NCBI RefSeq assembly: GCF_004114615.1 | Contig: NZ_CP035300.1 | Location: 186,001 to 250,000 of the forward strand | Origin: Dyella sp. M7H15-1 | Lineage (GTDB): Bacteria > Pseudomonadota > Gammaproteobacteria > Xanthomonadales > Rhodanobacteraceae | DNA: 64,000 nucleotides | Direction of reading: 5' to 3' | Part shown: piece by piece, positions 37,801 to 45,875 of the stretch | Layout: each line of letters begins with the position of its first letter | Position numbering within the stretch: the first letter of the stretch is position 1 | Translations under genes and position numbers: made by a program | The notes under the pieces: generated by a model | The model's input: the letters and a program-made list of their open reading frames with translations, nothing else | Told to the model about the DNA's origin: nothing | The model's database searches: none

Positions 37801-38045
37801 CGTTTGAGGCGTTCCTTTGCCTGTTCATGCGTCAAGGTGCGGCCTTCTTCCACCGCACGTTCACCGCGCGCAATGCCTTCCAGCAGCTTCATGCGCCGCT
37901 GCATGGCTTCGTAAGACACAACATCGACAAGATAAGCGCTAGGCAAGCCATGCTGGGTTATCAGGATTGGCTCGCGGTGGCGCTCCAGGTCAGCCAACAG
38001 TTCAGTGGCCTGGCGTTTGAGGGTGGTGACCAATTCGGTGCGCAT
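37788..38045 (-). CDS. Phd/YefM-type antitoxin
   Basis: An 85-residue antitoxin. The N-terminal Phd/YefM domain has ELLADLERHREPILITQHGLPSAYLVDVVSYEAM, with the ITQHG.P.AYLV core; the basic C terminus (HEQAKERLKRWLK) would bind the toxin. It overlaps the toxin gene by 13 bases. An 18-bp perfect palindrome lies five bases upstream of its start codon and is a likely autorepression site. Confidence 0.88.
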   Translation of the reverse strand: MRTELVTTLKRQATELLADLERHREPILITQHGLPSAYLVDVVSYEAMQRRMKLLEGIARGERAVEEGRTLTHEQAKERLKRWLK

Positions 38046-38457
38046 GCGAGTGATACTAAAGTATCACTTTAGGAGATGCCAGTGCCTTACGTTCCTGGTG
38101 ACTCTGCTCGGGGTCAGAGGGGCGGTGGCGCAAGACAATTCGACCCCAGAGGTCATCACGAAAGCGTTTTATTCGTGGTACATACGGATTGACTCTCAAG
38201 GAAAGTTTCCGTTGCTCGACGACCGAATCTTTCTGTACGTCGAAAAGAAGACGATCAATGCCCTACGGGGTGACTATCGACGTGGGACGCTTCCGGGTGA
38301 TGGGGACTACTTCACCAAAGTGCAGGACTACGACGAGAAAGATTGGGAAAACAGCATGGCGGTCCATCCCGCCATCATGCTGGAAGGGGTTGCTGTTGTG
38401 CCAATAACGTTTGGGTCTAACGAAAAAGTGAGCGTGCTGGTTTTTCTGCGGAAGTAG
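38044..38457 (+). CDS. DUF3828-like exported protein
   Basis: If started at ATG 38044 the 137-residue product has a signal peptide (MRVILKYHFRR, hydrophobic TFLVTLLGV, cleavage after GAVA) and a mature part with KAFYSWYIRIDSQGKFPLLDDRIFLYVEKKTINALR, resembling DUF3828/YbjP proteins. This start lies on top of the antitoxin start on the other strand, and the antitoxin operator falls in codons 3-8. An AGGAG followed by ATG at 38074 is out of frame, so a small shift in the leader is possible. Base composition is lower in GC than the surroundings. Function unknown. Confidence 0.6.
   Translation: MRVILKYHFRRCQCLTFLVTLLGVRGAVAQDNSTPEVITKAFYSWYIRIDSQGKFPLLDDRIFLYVEKKTINALRGDYRRGTLPGDGDYFTKVQDYDEKDWENSMAVHPAIMLEGVAVVPITFGSNEKVSVLVFLRK
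38050..38067. promoter_or_regulatory. palindromic operator of the toxin-antitoxin pair
   Basis: GTGATAC and GTATCAC (perfect complement) around TAAA, ending five bases before the antitoxin start. Position and symmetry fit autoregulation by a Phd-type antitoxin. Confidence 0.65.
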
Positions 38458-38605
38458 GACCATAGGTGGAGGATCATGAAGGTAGAGGATATGCTGGATT
38501 ACTTCTGACCTTCGCCTTTTTGGCTCGTTGCGCAGTTCTACCCTAGGTCGTACCGACGATCTGGATCGTGTCGGCCCGTGCCTATCAATATTGTTTCGAG
38601 CATCC

Positions 38606-39238
38606 CTATCGATTGGCCGTCCAATTGGCATCCGGCAGGCAATGGTCGACATCCAGCACCATGTTGTTGGGATCTCGCGTGTCGTTCGGAATAAAGACCT
38701 GCAAGTCCGCCGATTGCGCATAACTGAGATGGCTGGCGCATTGCGCACTTTGCCCGGTCCCCAGCACGATTTTTTGCCCGGCCTTCAAGCGGCATTGCTT
38801 GATCTTGTCCAGACGACTCCATTCCGGACAAATTTCGTACGCGCTGCGAAAAGTGTCGAGTGGCCCCGTGGGCGGATTGAATGTCCACCAGCGGCCGAAT
38901 TGCGCGTTCGGATTACCGCTATCCCACACGCGGTAGACCGTTAAAGGCTGATCCACGCGATACACCTTGCCGGCGCATAAGCCGCCTTTGCCAGCCATCC
39001 CCAAGGCTGACTTCAGCAGGTCCGGATCGCTAACCTCGCTCAATCCGAAAGGCGCCATCACGGTGCCGGCGCATGGCGCGCCGCTAGTCATGGCCACAGC
39101 CGATGCGGTGTTGTCCGCGCGCGAGGCATTCGTAGGAAGGGTGCCGCTGCATCCGCTCAGGGCAATAAGCATAAGAAGCGGGGCGGCGCCGATAGGATGA
39201 GCCGAGAGCTTCGAGCCTGGAACACGCAGATATTTCAT
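38606..39238 (-). CDS. hypothetical lipoprotein
   Basis: About 210 residues. The N terminus has a hydrophobic core (LLMLIALSGC) ending in the lipobox LSGC, so it should be a lipid-anchored envelope protein. The mature part has several cysteines (APCAGTV, GGLCAGKVYRVD, YEICPEW, KQCRL, AQCASH, VDHCLPD), spaced as for disulfides. It ends with VDHCLPDANWTANR. I do not recognise a family. Start is ATG 39238 or 39247, which differ by three residues. It is convergent with the DUF3828-like gene; between them (38458-38605) is only a 10-codon frame at 38476-38508 with a strong GGAGG site (MKVEDMLDYF), possibly the stub of a lost gene. Confidence 0.72.
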   Translation of the reverse strand: MKYLRVPGSKLSAHPIGAAPLLMLIALSGCSGTLPTNASRADNTASAVAMTSGAPCAGTVMAPFGLSEVSDPDLLKSALGMAGKGGLCAGKVYRVDQPLTVYRVWDSGNPNAQFGRWWTFNPPTGPLDTFRSAYEICPEWSRLDKIKQCRLKAGQKIVLGTGQSAQCASHLSYAQSADLQVFIPNDTRDPNNMVLDVDHCLPDANWTANR

Positions 39239-39316
39239 ACGACACATCTCATGCCATCGAGTAGTGCGAAATATCGAGGGAGGCGCGTCATTGCTTAGTG
39301 AATGGGCCTCCCGTGC

Positions 39317-39349
39317 AAAAAAAGCCCGGGCTCTCGCCCGGGCTTTTTT
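39317..39349. terminator. bidirectional Rho-independent terminator after fusA
   Basis: Stem GCCCGGG/CCCGGGC with a 6-base loop, flanked by a 7-base A-run and a 6-base T-run, so it works in both directions. It lies 4 bases past the EF-G gene stop codon on the minus strand. Confidence 0.92.
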
Positions 39350-39353
39350 GTCC

Positions 39354-41519
39354 TTACTTCGCTTCCTTCTCCATCAACTTCGCCACCATGCTCGCCGGCA
39401 CTTCTTCGTAATGATCGAAGATCATCGTGAAGGTGCCGCGGCCACTGGTGGCCGAGCGCAGGAAGTTGATGTAGCCGAACATTTCGGACAGCGGCACGAA
39501 GCCCTGCACGAAGGCGTTGGTGCCCTTCTGGCCCTGTTCGCTGATCGAGCCGCGGCGGCGGTTGATGTCGCCGATCACGTCGCCGAGGTAGTCGGCTTCG
39601 GTGACTACTTCGAGCTTCATGATCGGCTCGAGCAGCTTCGGCTTGGACATGCGCTGTGCTTCGCGGAAGCAGGCGCGGCCGGCGATTTCGAAGGCCAGCG
39701 CCGAGGAGTCCACGTCGTGGTACTTGCCGTCGATCAGGCGTGCCTTGAAGTCCAGTACTTCGTAACCGGCCACCTGGCCCTGGCGCGATTCCACCGTGAT
39801 GGCGTGCTCAACGGCCGGGATGTATTCGCGCGGCACGCGGCCGCCGACGATTTCGTCGGAGAACACCACGCCGCTGCCCGGTTCGCCCGGCTCGAAGATC
39901 ATCTTCACTTCAGCGAACTGCCCCGAGCCGCCGGACTGCTTCTTGTGCGTGTAAGTGTGTTCGACGGTCTGGCCGAAGGCTTCGCGGAAGCTGACCTTGG
40001 GCTTGCCCATGTTCGCGTCCACGCCGAGCTCCGTGCGCATACGGTCAATGGTGATTTCCAGGTGCAGTTCGCCCATGCCCTTGAGCACGGTTTGTCCGGT
40101 TTCCTTGTCCACTTCCATGCGTAGCGACGGGTCGGCCTTCACCATCTTGTAGAGCGCGGTGGAAAGCTTGTCGATGTCGTTGCGGCTCTTCGGTTCCACC
40201 GCCACGCTGATCACCGGGTCGGGGAAGCGCATGCGCTCCAGCAGCACCGGATGGGCCGGATCGGTGAGCGAGTCGCCGGTCTCGGTTTCCTTCATCGAGA
40301 CGAAGGCGCAGATGTCGCCGGCGCGCACTTCTTCGATGTCCTTGGTGGCGTTGGCCTGCACTTCCACGATGCGGCCGATGCGCTCTTTCTTGCCGCGTGT
40401 GACGTTTTGCAGGGTATCGCCCTTCTTGATCACACCCGAATAGATGCGGCAGAAGGTGAGCGTGCCGAACTGGTCGTTGATCACCTTGAAGGCCAGTGCG
40501 CGGGCCGGGGCTTCGTCCACCACGCCCTGTTCGCCGACCACGTTACCGTCTTCGTCCACCAGGCCGATGCCGCCGTTCTCACCCGGGAACGGCATGTAGT
40601 CAACCACGCCGTCGAGCAGCTGCTGCACGCCCTTGTTGCGGTAGGAGGAGCCGCAAAACACCGGCACCAGCTTGCCCTGCACGCAACCGGTACGGATGGA
40701 CTTCTTCAGCAGTTCCAGGCTGAAGTCGCCGCTCTTGACGAAGGTTTCGACGTCACCCGCATTGAGCAGCTTGTCGAAGGCTTCATCGTCCATTTCCAGC
40801 GCTTTTTCGATGGTTTCTTCGCGCAGTGCGGCGAGTTGGGATACCCATTCCTTGTCCGCGGCGGTGGTGAAAGCCTGCACCTTCGGGTGGTTGGCAATTT
40901 GGTCCAGCGGGATGATTTCCCACTTGCTGTCCTTGTCGTGGCCTTCCCAGATGTAGCCCTGGCCGGTGATCAGGTCGGCCATGCCGATGAAATCGTCGTG
41001 GCTGCCCAGTGGTACCTGGCAGAGCACGGCGTTGGCGCCGAGACGGTTCTTGATGCCTTCCACGGCGTGTTTGAAGTTCGCACCGATGCGGTCCATCTTG
41101 TTGACGTAGCACATGCGCGGCACGTTGTACTGGTCGGCCAGACGCCAGTTGGTTTCGGTCTGCGGTTCCACGCCGGCCACGCCGTCGAACACCACCACGG
41201 CGCCGTCGAGCACGCGCAAGCTGCGGTTCACTTCGATGGTGAAGTCCACGTGGCCTGGGGTGTCGATCACGTTGATCTGGTGGCCCTTCCACTCGGTGGA
41301 TACAGCGGCGGACTGAATGGTGATGCCGCGCTTGCGTTCCTGCTCGAGGTAGTCGGTGGTGGTCGAACCCTTGCCGTCTTTCGTGTCATGCACGTCGACG
41401 ATCTGGTGCTTCTTGCCCGTGTAGTACAACACGCGCTCGGTGGTGGTGGTCTTGCCGGCGTCGATGTGGGCAATGATGCCGATGTTGCGATACAGGTTTA
41501 GAGGTTTTTGACGAGCCAC
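39354..41519 (-). CDS. fusA: elongation factor G, standalone paralogue
   Basis: A 721-residue EF-G with all five domains. G1 [20 protein letters not shown]3 DTPGHVDF and G4 NKMDRIGAN are intact; domain IV-V region ends [28 protein letters not shown]. The switch I region contains the longer [25 protein letters not shown] rather than the short form of the str-operon factor. The gene is not next to rpsL, rpsG or tuf and has its own terminator, so it is probably the second EF-G found in many Xanthomonadales. The start codon is GTG 41519. Whether it works in elongation, recycling or both cannot be told here. Confidence 0.9.
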   Translation of the reverse strand: MARQKPLNLYRNIGIIAHIDAGKTTTTERVLYYTGKKHQIVDVHDTKDGKGSTTTDYLEQERKRGITIQSAAVSTEWKGHQINVIDTPGHVDFTIEVNRSLRVLDGAVVVFDGVAGVEPQTETNWRLADQYNVPRMCYVNKMDRIGANFKHAVEGIKNRLGANAVLCQVPLGSHDDFIGMADLITGQGYIWEGHDKDSKWEIIPLDQIANHPKVQAFTTAADKEWVSQLAALREETIEKALEMDDEAFDKLLNAGDVETFVKSGDFSLELLKKSIRTGCVQGKLVPVFCGSSYRNKGVQQLLDGVVDYMPFPGENGGIGLVDEDGNVVGEQGVVDEAPARALAFKVINDQFGTLTFCRIYSGVIKKGDTLQNVTRGKKERIGRIVEVQANATKDIEEVRAGDICAFVSMKETETGDSLTDPAHPVLLERMRFPDPVISVAVEPKSRNDIDKLSTALYKMVKADPSLRMEVDKETGQTVLKGMGELHLEITIDRMRTELGVDANMGKPKVSFREAFGQTVEHTYTHKKQSGGSGQFAEVKMIFEPGEPGSGVVFSDEIVGGRVPREYIPAVEHAITVESRQGQVAGYEVLDFKARLIDGKYHDVDSSALAFEIAGRACFREAQRMSKPKLLEPIMKLEVVTEADYLGDVIGDINRRRGSISEQGQKGTNAFVQGFVPLSEMFGYINFLRSATSGRGTFTMIFDHYEEVPASMVAKLMEKEAK

Positions 41520-41546
41520 AGTCTTGATTCCATGAGTAGAAGCGGT

Positions 41547-41651
41547 TTAGCGATGGAGGCGGGCGCCTTGGTACAGCCCGCAGCGTACGTTTTCAATGTG
41601 TATTCGGCGTTTCCGAATGATCGTGACGACGATGTTGGCAAGGACCGACAT
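41547..41651 (-). CDS. possible 34-residue basic peptide
   Basis: Between the PfkB gene and fusA a short frame begins at ATG 41651 with GGAG six bases upstream and ends 27 bases before fusA. The product starts MSVLANIVVTIIRKRRIHIENV and ends QGARLHR: a short hydrophobic stretch followed by a basic tail. No family recognised. The good ribosome site and snug fit between two genes are the only support. Confidence 0.3.
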   Translation of the reverse strand: MSVLANIVVTIIRKRRIHIENVRCGLYQGARLHR

Positions 41652-41665
41652 GCTGCTCTCCGGGA

Positions 41666-42601
41666 TCAGGTCAGCGCGTAGCCGAACTGTTCCTTGAACT
41701 CGGCAGCAAATTGGTCGTAGTTGAAGTGCTGGTTCTGCGTGCCGGGATGTTCCACTTTCAATGCCCCCATCAACGAGGCTACCCGGCCGATGGTGGGCCA
41801 CTCCCAGCCTTTCATAATGCCGAAGATCAGGCCGGCGCGATAAGCGTCGCCGCAGCCGGTGGGGTCAATCACCTGACGCTCGCGTGCCGGAGGGATGTCA
41901 TGCGTGGTGCCGTCCGCATGGATCAGCGAGCCGCGTGGGCCAAGCGTCACGATGTACGCTTGCACGCGCGAGGTGATATCGACGGCGCTCCAGCCAGTGC
42001 GTTGCTGCAGCAACTGCGACTCGTAATCGTTGGCGATCACGTAGGTAGCTTTTTCGATCATGGCGCGGAACTCCTCGCCATTGAACAGTGGCATCGCTTG
42101 GCCGGGATCGAACACGAAGGGCACGCCGCGCGCGGCGAATTCGTCCACGTGCTGCAGCATTGCCTCGCGGCCATCCGGAGCGACGATGCCGAAGCTGATG
42201 TTCGGAATGTTGCGCACATGATTTTCGTGCGCGCTGGACATGGCGCCCGGGTGGAAGGCGGTGATCTGATTATTGTCGAGGTCGGTGGTAATGAAACACT
42301 GTGATGTAAATTGATCGTCAAACACGCGGATGCATTCCATGCGGATGCCGCATTTTTCCAGATGGTCGCGATAGGGTGCAAAATCCTGGCCCACCGCGGC
42401 CACTGGCAGCGGATCGCCACCCAGCAGCTTCAGGTTATAAGCGATGTTGCCGGCGCAGCCGCCGAATTCACGGCGCATCCGCGGAACGAGGAAGGACACG
42501 TTCAGAATGTGCACCTGATCGGGAATGATGTGATTCTTGAACTGGTCCTGGAACACCATGATGGTGTCGTAGGCGAGTGATCCGCAGATGACGGCAGACA
42601 T
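41666..42601 (-). CDS. PfkB-family carbohydrate/adenosine kinase
   Basis: A 311-residue ribokinase-fold sugar or nucleoside kinase. The N terminus MSAVICGSLAYDTIMVFQ is the substrate strand; GGCAGNIAYNLKLLGG is PfkB signature 1 and DPTGCGDAYRAGLIFG signature 2, with the catalytic aspartate in GCGDA (usually GAGDA). The family includes adenosine kinase, which shares the long LxG loop. I chose ATG 42601, the conserved start, over the frame to 42658. It sits upstream of fusA with the same direction. Substrate not determined; adenosine is a reasonable guess. Confidence 0.85.
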   Translation of the reverse strand: MSAVICGSLAYDTIMVFQDQFKNHIIPDQVHILNVSFLVPRMRREFGGCAGNIAYNLKLLGGDPLPVAAVGQDFAPYRDHLEKCGIRMECIRVFDDQFTSQCFITTDLDNNQITAFHPGAMSSAHENHVRNIPNISFGIVAPDGREAMLQHVDEFAARGVPFVFDPGQAMPLFNGEEFRAMIEKATYVIANDYESQLLQQRTGWSAVDITSRVQAYIVTLGPRGSLIHADGTTHDIPPARERQVIDPTGCGDAYRAGLIFGIMKGWEWPTIGRVASLMGALKVEHPGTQNQHFNYDQFAAEFKEQFGYALT

Positions 42602-42853
42602 GGGCGTGGTGATCCCCGAAGTTAGCTGTATGGCGCAGCCGCGTGGCGGCAAACACATTATCGTAGCGTGAGATCGGGGAACGGGAAACAGGGGATTGGG
42701 GGCTTGAAGGTGTCAGCGCTCTAGCATCTGCTCCCACCCCGTCTCTAGAGGGCAAGGAAGGGGCGAAAATCGGGCATTCGCATGATCAGCACGTTTCTCG
42801 TTCCTCACGCCGCGTTCCGTCGTCAAAACAAGCCTTTCTTAACGAGAATATCC

Positions 42854-42882
42854 TTGCGGCCAAGGGGTTTGCTGACTAGACT
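42854..42882 (+). promoter_or_regulatory. candidate sigma70 promoter of the mre operon
   Basis: TTGCGG (42854-42859), 17-base spacer, TAGACT (42877-42882), 42 bases before mreB. The rest of the 323-base gap 42602-42924 contains no reading frame or repeat that I can support. Confidence 0.55.
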
Positions 42883-42900
42883 GGCGCGCTTGCTTTTTAG

Positions 42901-43971
<1,071 letters not shown>

Positions 43972-43999
43972 CTGTCCTCGCTGGCGAGGGCTCATTATT

Positions 44000-44144
44000 C
44001 CCTCTCCCCGTCGGGGAGAGGGTAGGGTGAGGGGCCAAGGCTTGCGTCCATGCTGATTCGAAGCGCATCTAAAAAGGCACTCGTCGCAAAGTCTCTCGCG
44101 AGATGGTCCCCTCACCCCAGTCCTCTCCCCGGCGGTGAGAGGGA
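44000..44144. repeat. palindromic intergenic element between mreB and mreC
   Basis: Starts with a hairpin (arms CCCTCTCCCC and GGGGAGAGGG, 44000-44022) followed by TAGGGTGAGGGG, and ends with the mirror sequence CCCCTCACCCC ... CTCTCCCC ... GAGAGGGA (44108-44144). The two halves form a large imperfect inverted repeat about 145 bases long. It shares CCCTCTCCC and GGTGAGGG with the element at 34.5 kb. The element lies inside the mre operon, so it will be transcribed. Confidence 0.6.
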
Positions 44145-44174
44145 GTGGATTTACGGTGGGCGTGGAGTTCACGT

Positions 44175-45191
44175 ATGGCCCTGACACGCGACGAACCCTC
44201 GCCTCTGTTTGCCGGCACTGCTGCCGGAACGCTGCGGTTGATCTTCTATCTCGCCATCGCGGTGGTCTTGATGGTGCTCGATCATCGTAACGGATGGTTG
44301 TGGCGCATGCGTTATGCGACGGCGATCGTGGTGGAACCTGTCTACCGGCTGGCGAGCCTGCCGGCCGAGGGCATGCACGCGCTTAGCGTAGCCTTTGCGG
44401 ATCGCCGCATGCTGACCGAGCAGAACCAGCGCTTACGCGAAGATCTGCTGCTGGCCAACGCCAAACTCAATCGCATGGCGGCTGTGGCCCAGCAGAACGA
44501 ACGTCTCAAGGAGTTGCTCGATACCCAGCACAGCCTGAAGTTGCATGTGCAGATGGCGCGCGTGATCGGCATGGACCTTGGCGCATATCGCCACCGCATG
44601 ATGATCAGCCTCGGTACGCGCGATGGCATTAAGTCAGGCCAGCCAGTGATCGACGCCCATGGCGTAATGGGCCAGATTATCGATGTCCTGCCGAACTCCG
44701 CGGCGGTGATGCTGGTCACCGATCCCGATCATGCATTGCCGGTCGTGATTGAACGCACCGGGCTGCGCACGATTGCCTACGGCTCCCGTACGGGTGAGCA
44801 ACTTACGCTGCCGACGATACCGATGGCCGCCGATATCCGGCCCGGCGACAAGCTGCTTACCTCCGGCCTGGGTGGTCGTTTTCCCGAGGGTTTCCCGGTG
44901 GGCGAGGTCACCCGTGTCGGGCCGGCGGCCAGCGGCATGTTCCTCGAAGCGAAGGCCAATCCCGGCGCGGACCTGGATCGCAGCGATGAAGTGCTGGTAC
45001 TGCATGATCTGGCCGAGCCAGCCGGTCCGCCACCGCCGCCGTCCCCCGCGGGGCCGCCCGCGGATGAAGCAGCACCTGCTCCGACGCCAGCGAGTACGGC
45101 AGTGGCTCCGCGTCCATCGATACCTGTGCCGTCCGCCAAGCCCGCTTCGGCGCAGGCCGATGCAACCCCGGTGGGAGCGTTGCAGACATGA
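44175..45191 (+). CDS. mreC: rod-shape determining protein MreC
   Basis: A 338-residue MreC: one N-terminal transmembrane helix (LRLIFYLAIAVVLMVLDHR), a coiled coil (about 80-125, RMLTEQNQRLREDLLLANAKLNRMAAVAQQNERL), then the two beta-barrel domains (GIKSGQPVIDAHGVMGQIIDV, KLLTSGLGGRFPEGFPVGEV). The C terminus is a Pro/Ala-rich tail of about 60 residues starting near PPPPPSPAGPP, which is longer than in E. coli MreC. ATG 44175 has GGAG eight bases upstream. Its stop overlaps the start of mreD. Confidence 0.96.
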   Translation: MALTRDEPSPLFAGTAAGTLRLIFYLAIAVVLMVLDHRNGWLWRMRYATAIVVEPVYRLASLPAEGMHALSVAFADRRMLTEQNQRLREDLLLANAKLNRMAAVAQQNERLKELLDTQHSLKLHVQMARVIGMDLGAYRHRMMISLGTRDGIKSGQPVIDAHGVMGQIIDVLPNSAAVMLVTDPDHALPVVIERTGLRTIAYGSRTGEQLTLPTIPMAADIRPGDKLLTSGLGGRFPEGFPVGEVTRVGPAASGMFLEAKANPGADLDRSDEVLVLHDLAEPAGPPPPPSPAGPPADEAAPAPTPASTAVAPRPSIPVPSAKPASAQADATPVGALQT

Positions 45192-45676
45192 GCCGCCAGC
45201 GTTTCTCCTTCTGGTGGTTTGTCGGCACGCTGGCCGCCTCGCTGTTGCTGATGCTGATCCCATTGCCGCATGTGCTTGATCCGTTCAAACCCTACTGGCC
45301 CGCATTGGTGTTGTTGTATTGGGCGATGGAGTCGGGTGATCAGCGTGTGACGCTGGGCCTGGCCTTCGTGCTGGGTGTATGCGCCGATATGTTCAACGGG
45401 GTGTTGTTGGGCGAGCAAGCGTTGCGTCTGTGCGTGCTGGTGTTTATCGCGCTACGCTTCCGCGCGCGCTTGCGCTTCTTTCCGATGTGGCAGCAAACGC
45501 TTGCGGTGCTGGCGTTGTTGCTCAACGATCGCTTCCTGCTTTTGATCGTGCGTGCGTTTGCTGGTGAATCCACGCCGCCAGCCTTGTGGTGGGCATCCCC
45601 CTTCGTCAGTGCGTTGCTGTGGCCGTTCCTGTTCCTGCTGCTGGACGATCTGCGGATGCGGTTGAGGGTGCAATGA
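45188..45676 (+). CDS. mreD: rod-shape determining protein MreD
   Basis: A 162-residue membrane protein with about five or six hydrophobic segments, the MreD fold, starting MSRQRFSFWWFVGTLAASLLLMLIPLP. It is coupled to mreC by ATGA (45188-45191). MreD belongs to the MreBCD complex in the inner membrane. Between its stop and mrdA lie 199 bases with paired heptamer arrays, a break in an otherwise tightly packed operon. Confidence 0.93.
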   Translation: MSRQRFSFWWFVGTLAASLLLMLIPLPHVLDPFKPYWPALVLLYWAMESGDQRVTLGLAFVLGVCADMFNGVLLGEQALRLCVLVFIALRFRARLRFFPMWQQTLAVLALLLNDRFLLLIVRAFAGESTPPALWWASPFVSALLWPFLFLLLDDLRMRLRVQ

Positions 45677-45702
45677 ATAGCGGGACTTGGGATTTTTATA
45701 GC

Positions 45703-45856
45703 GGGACTCGGGACTCGGGACTCGGGACTCGGGAAAGTCCGCAAGTCCATGGCTTATCGCATGACATGCAGATGCCGTCACTGGATGAGCGCGCAAAAGC
45801 AAAGCGCTGCGCAGTACCCGCTTTTTCCGAGTCCCGAGTCCCGAGTCCCGAGTCCC
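45703..45856. repeat. facing arrays of the heptamer GGGACTC between mreD and mrdA
   Basis: Left: four tandem copies of GGGACTC plus GGGA (45703-45734). Right: TTCC plus four copies of GAGTCCC (45825-45856), the reverse complement. The 32-base arms match at 31 positions and are separated by 90 bases. The transcript could form a very stable long stem between mreD and mrdA. The arrays are exact tandem repeats, so copy number could vary by slippage. Confidence 0.9.
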
Positions 45857-45875
45857 ACACCAGTGAGGCATTCCC

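Noticed and set aside
38074-38457. Declaring the DUF3828-like gene a pseudogene
   Set aside because: The out-of-frame ATG with AGGAG is suggestive, but a start at 38044 gives an intact signal peptide and the rest of the frame is open, so decay is not shown.
39264-41501. Long open frames on the plus strand opposite the EF-G gene (286 and 416 codons)
   Set aside because: They are antisense shadows of a GC-rich, codon-biased gene; products are His/Val/Gly-rich without any domain, and EF-G on the other strand is unmistakable.
39354-41519. Reading this locus as the str operon EF-G
   Set aside because: No rpsL, rpsG or tuf gene is adjacent; neighbours are a PfkB kinase and a lipoprotein.
45703-45856. 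Interpreting the heptamer repeats as a CRISPR array
   Set aside because: Units are 7 bases, directly contiguous without spacers, and inverted in the second half; no cas genes nearby.
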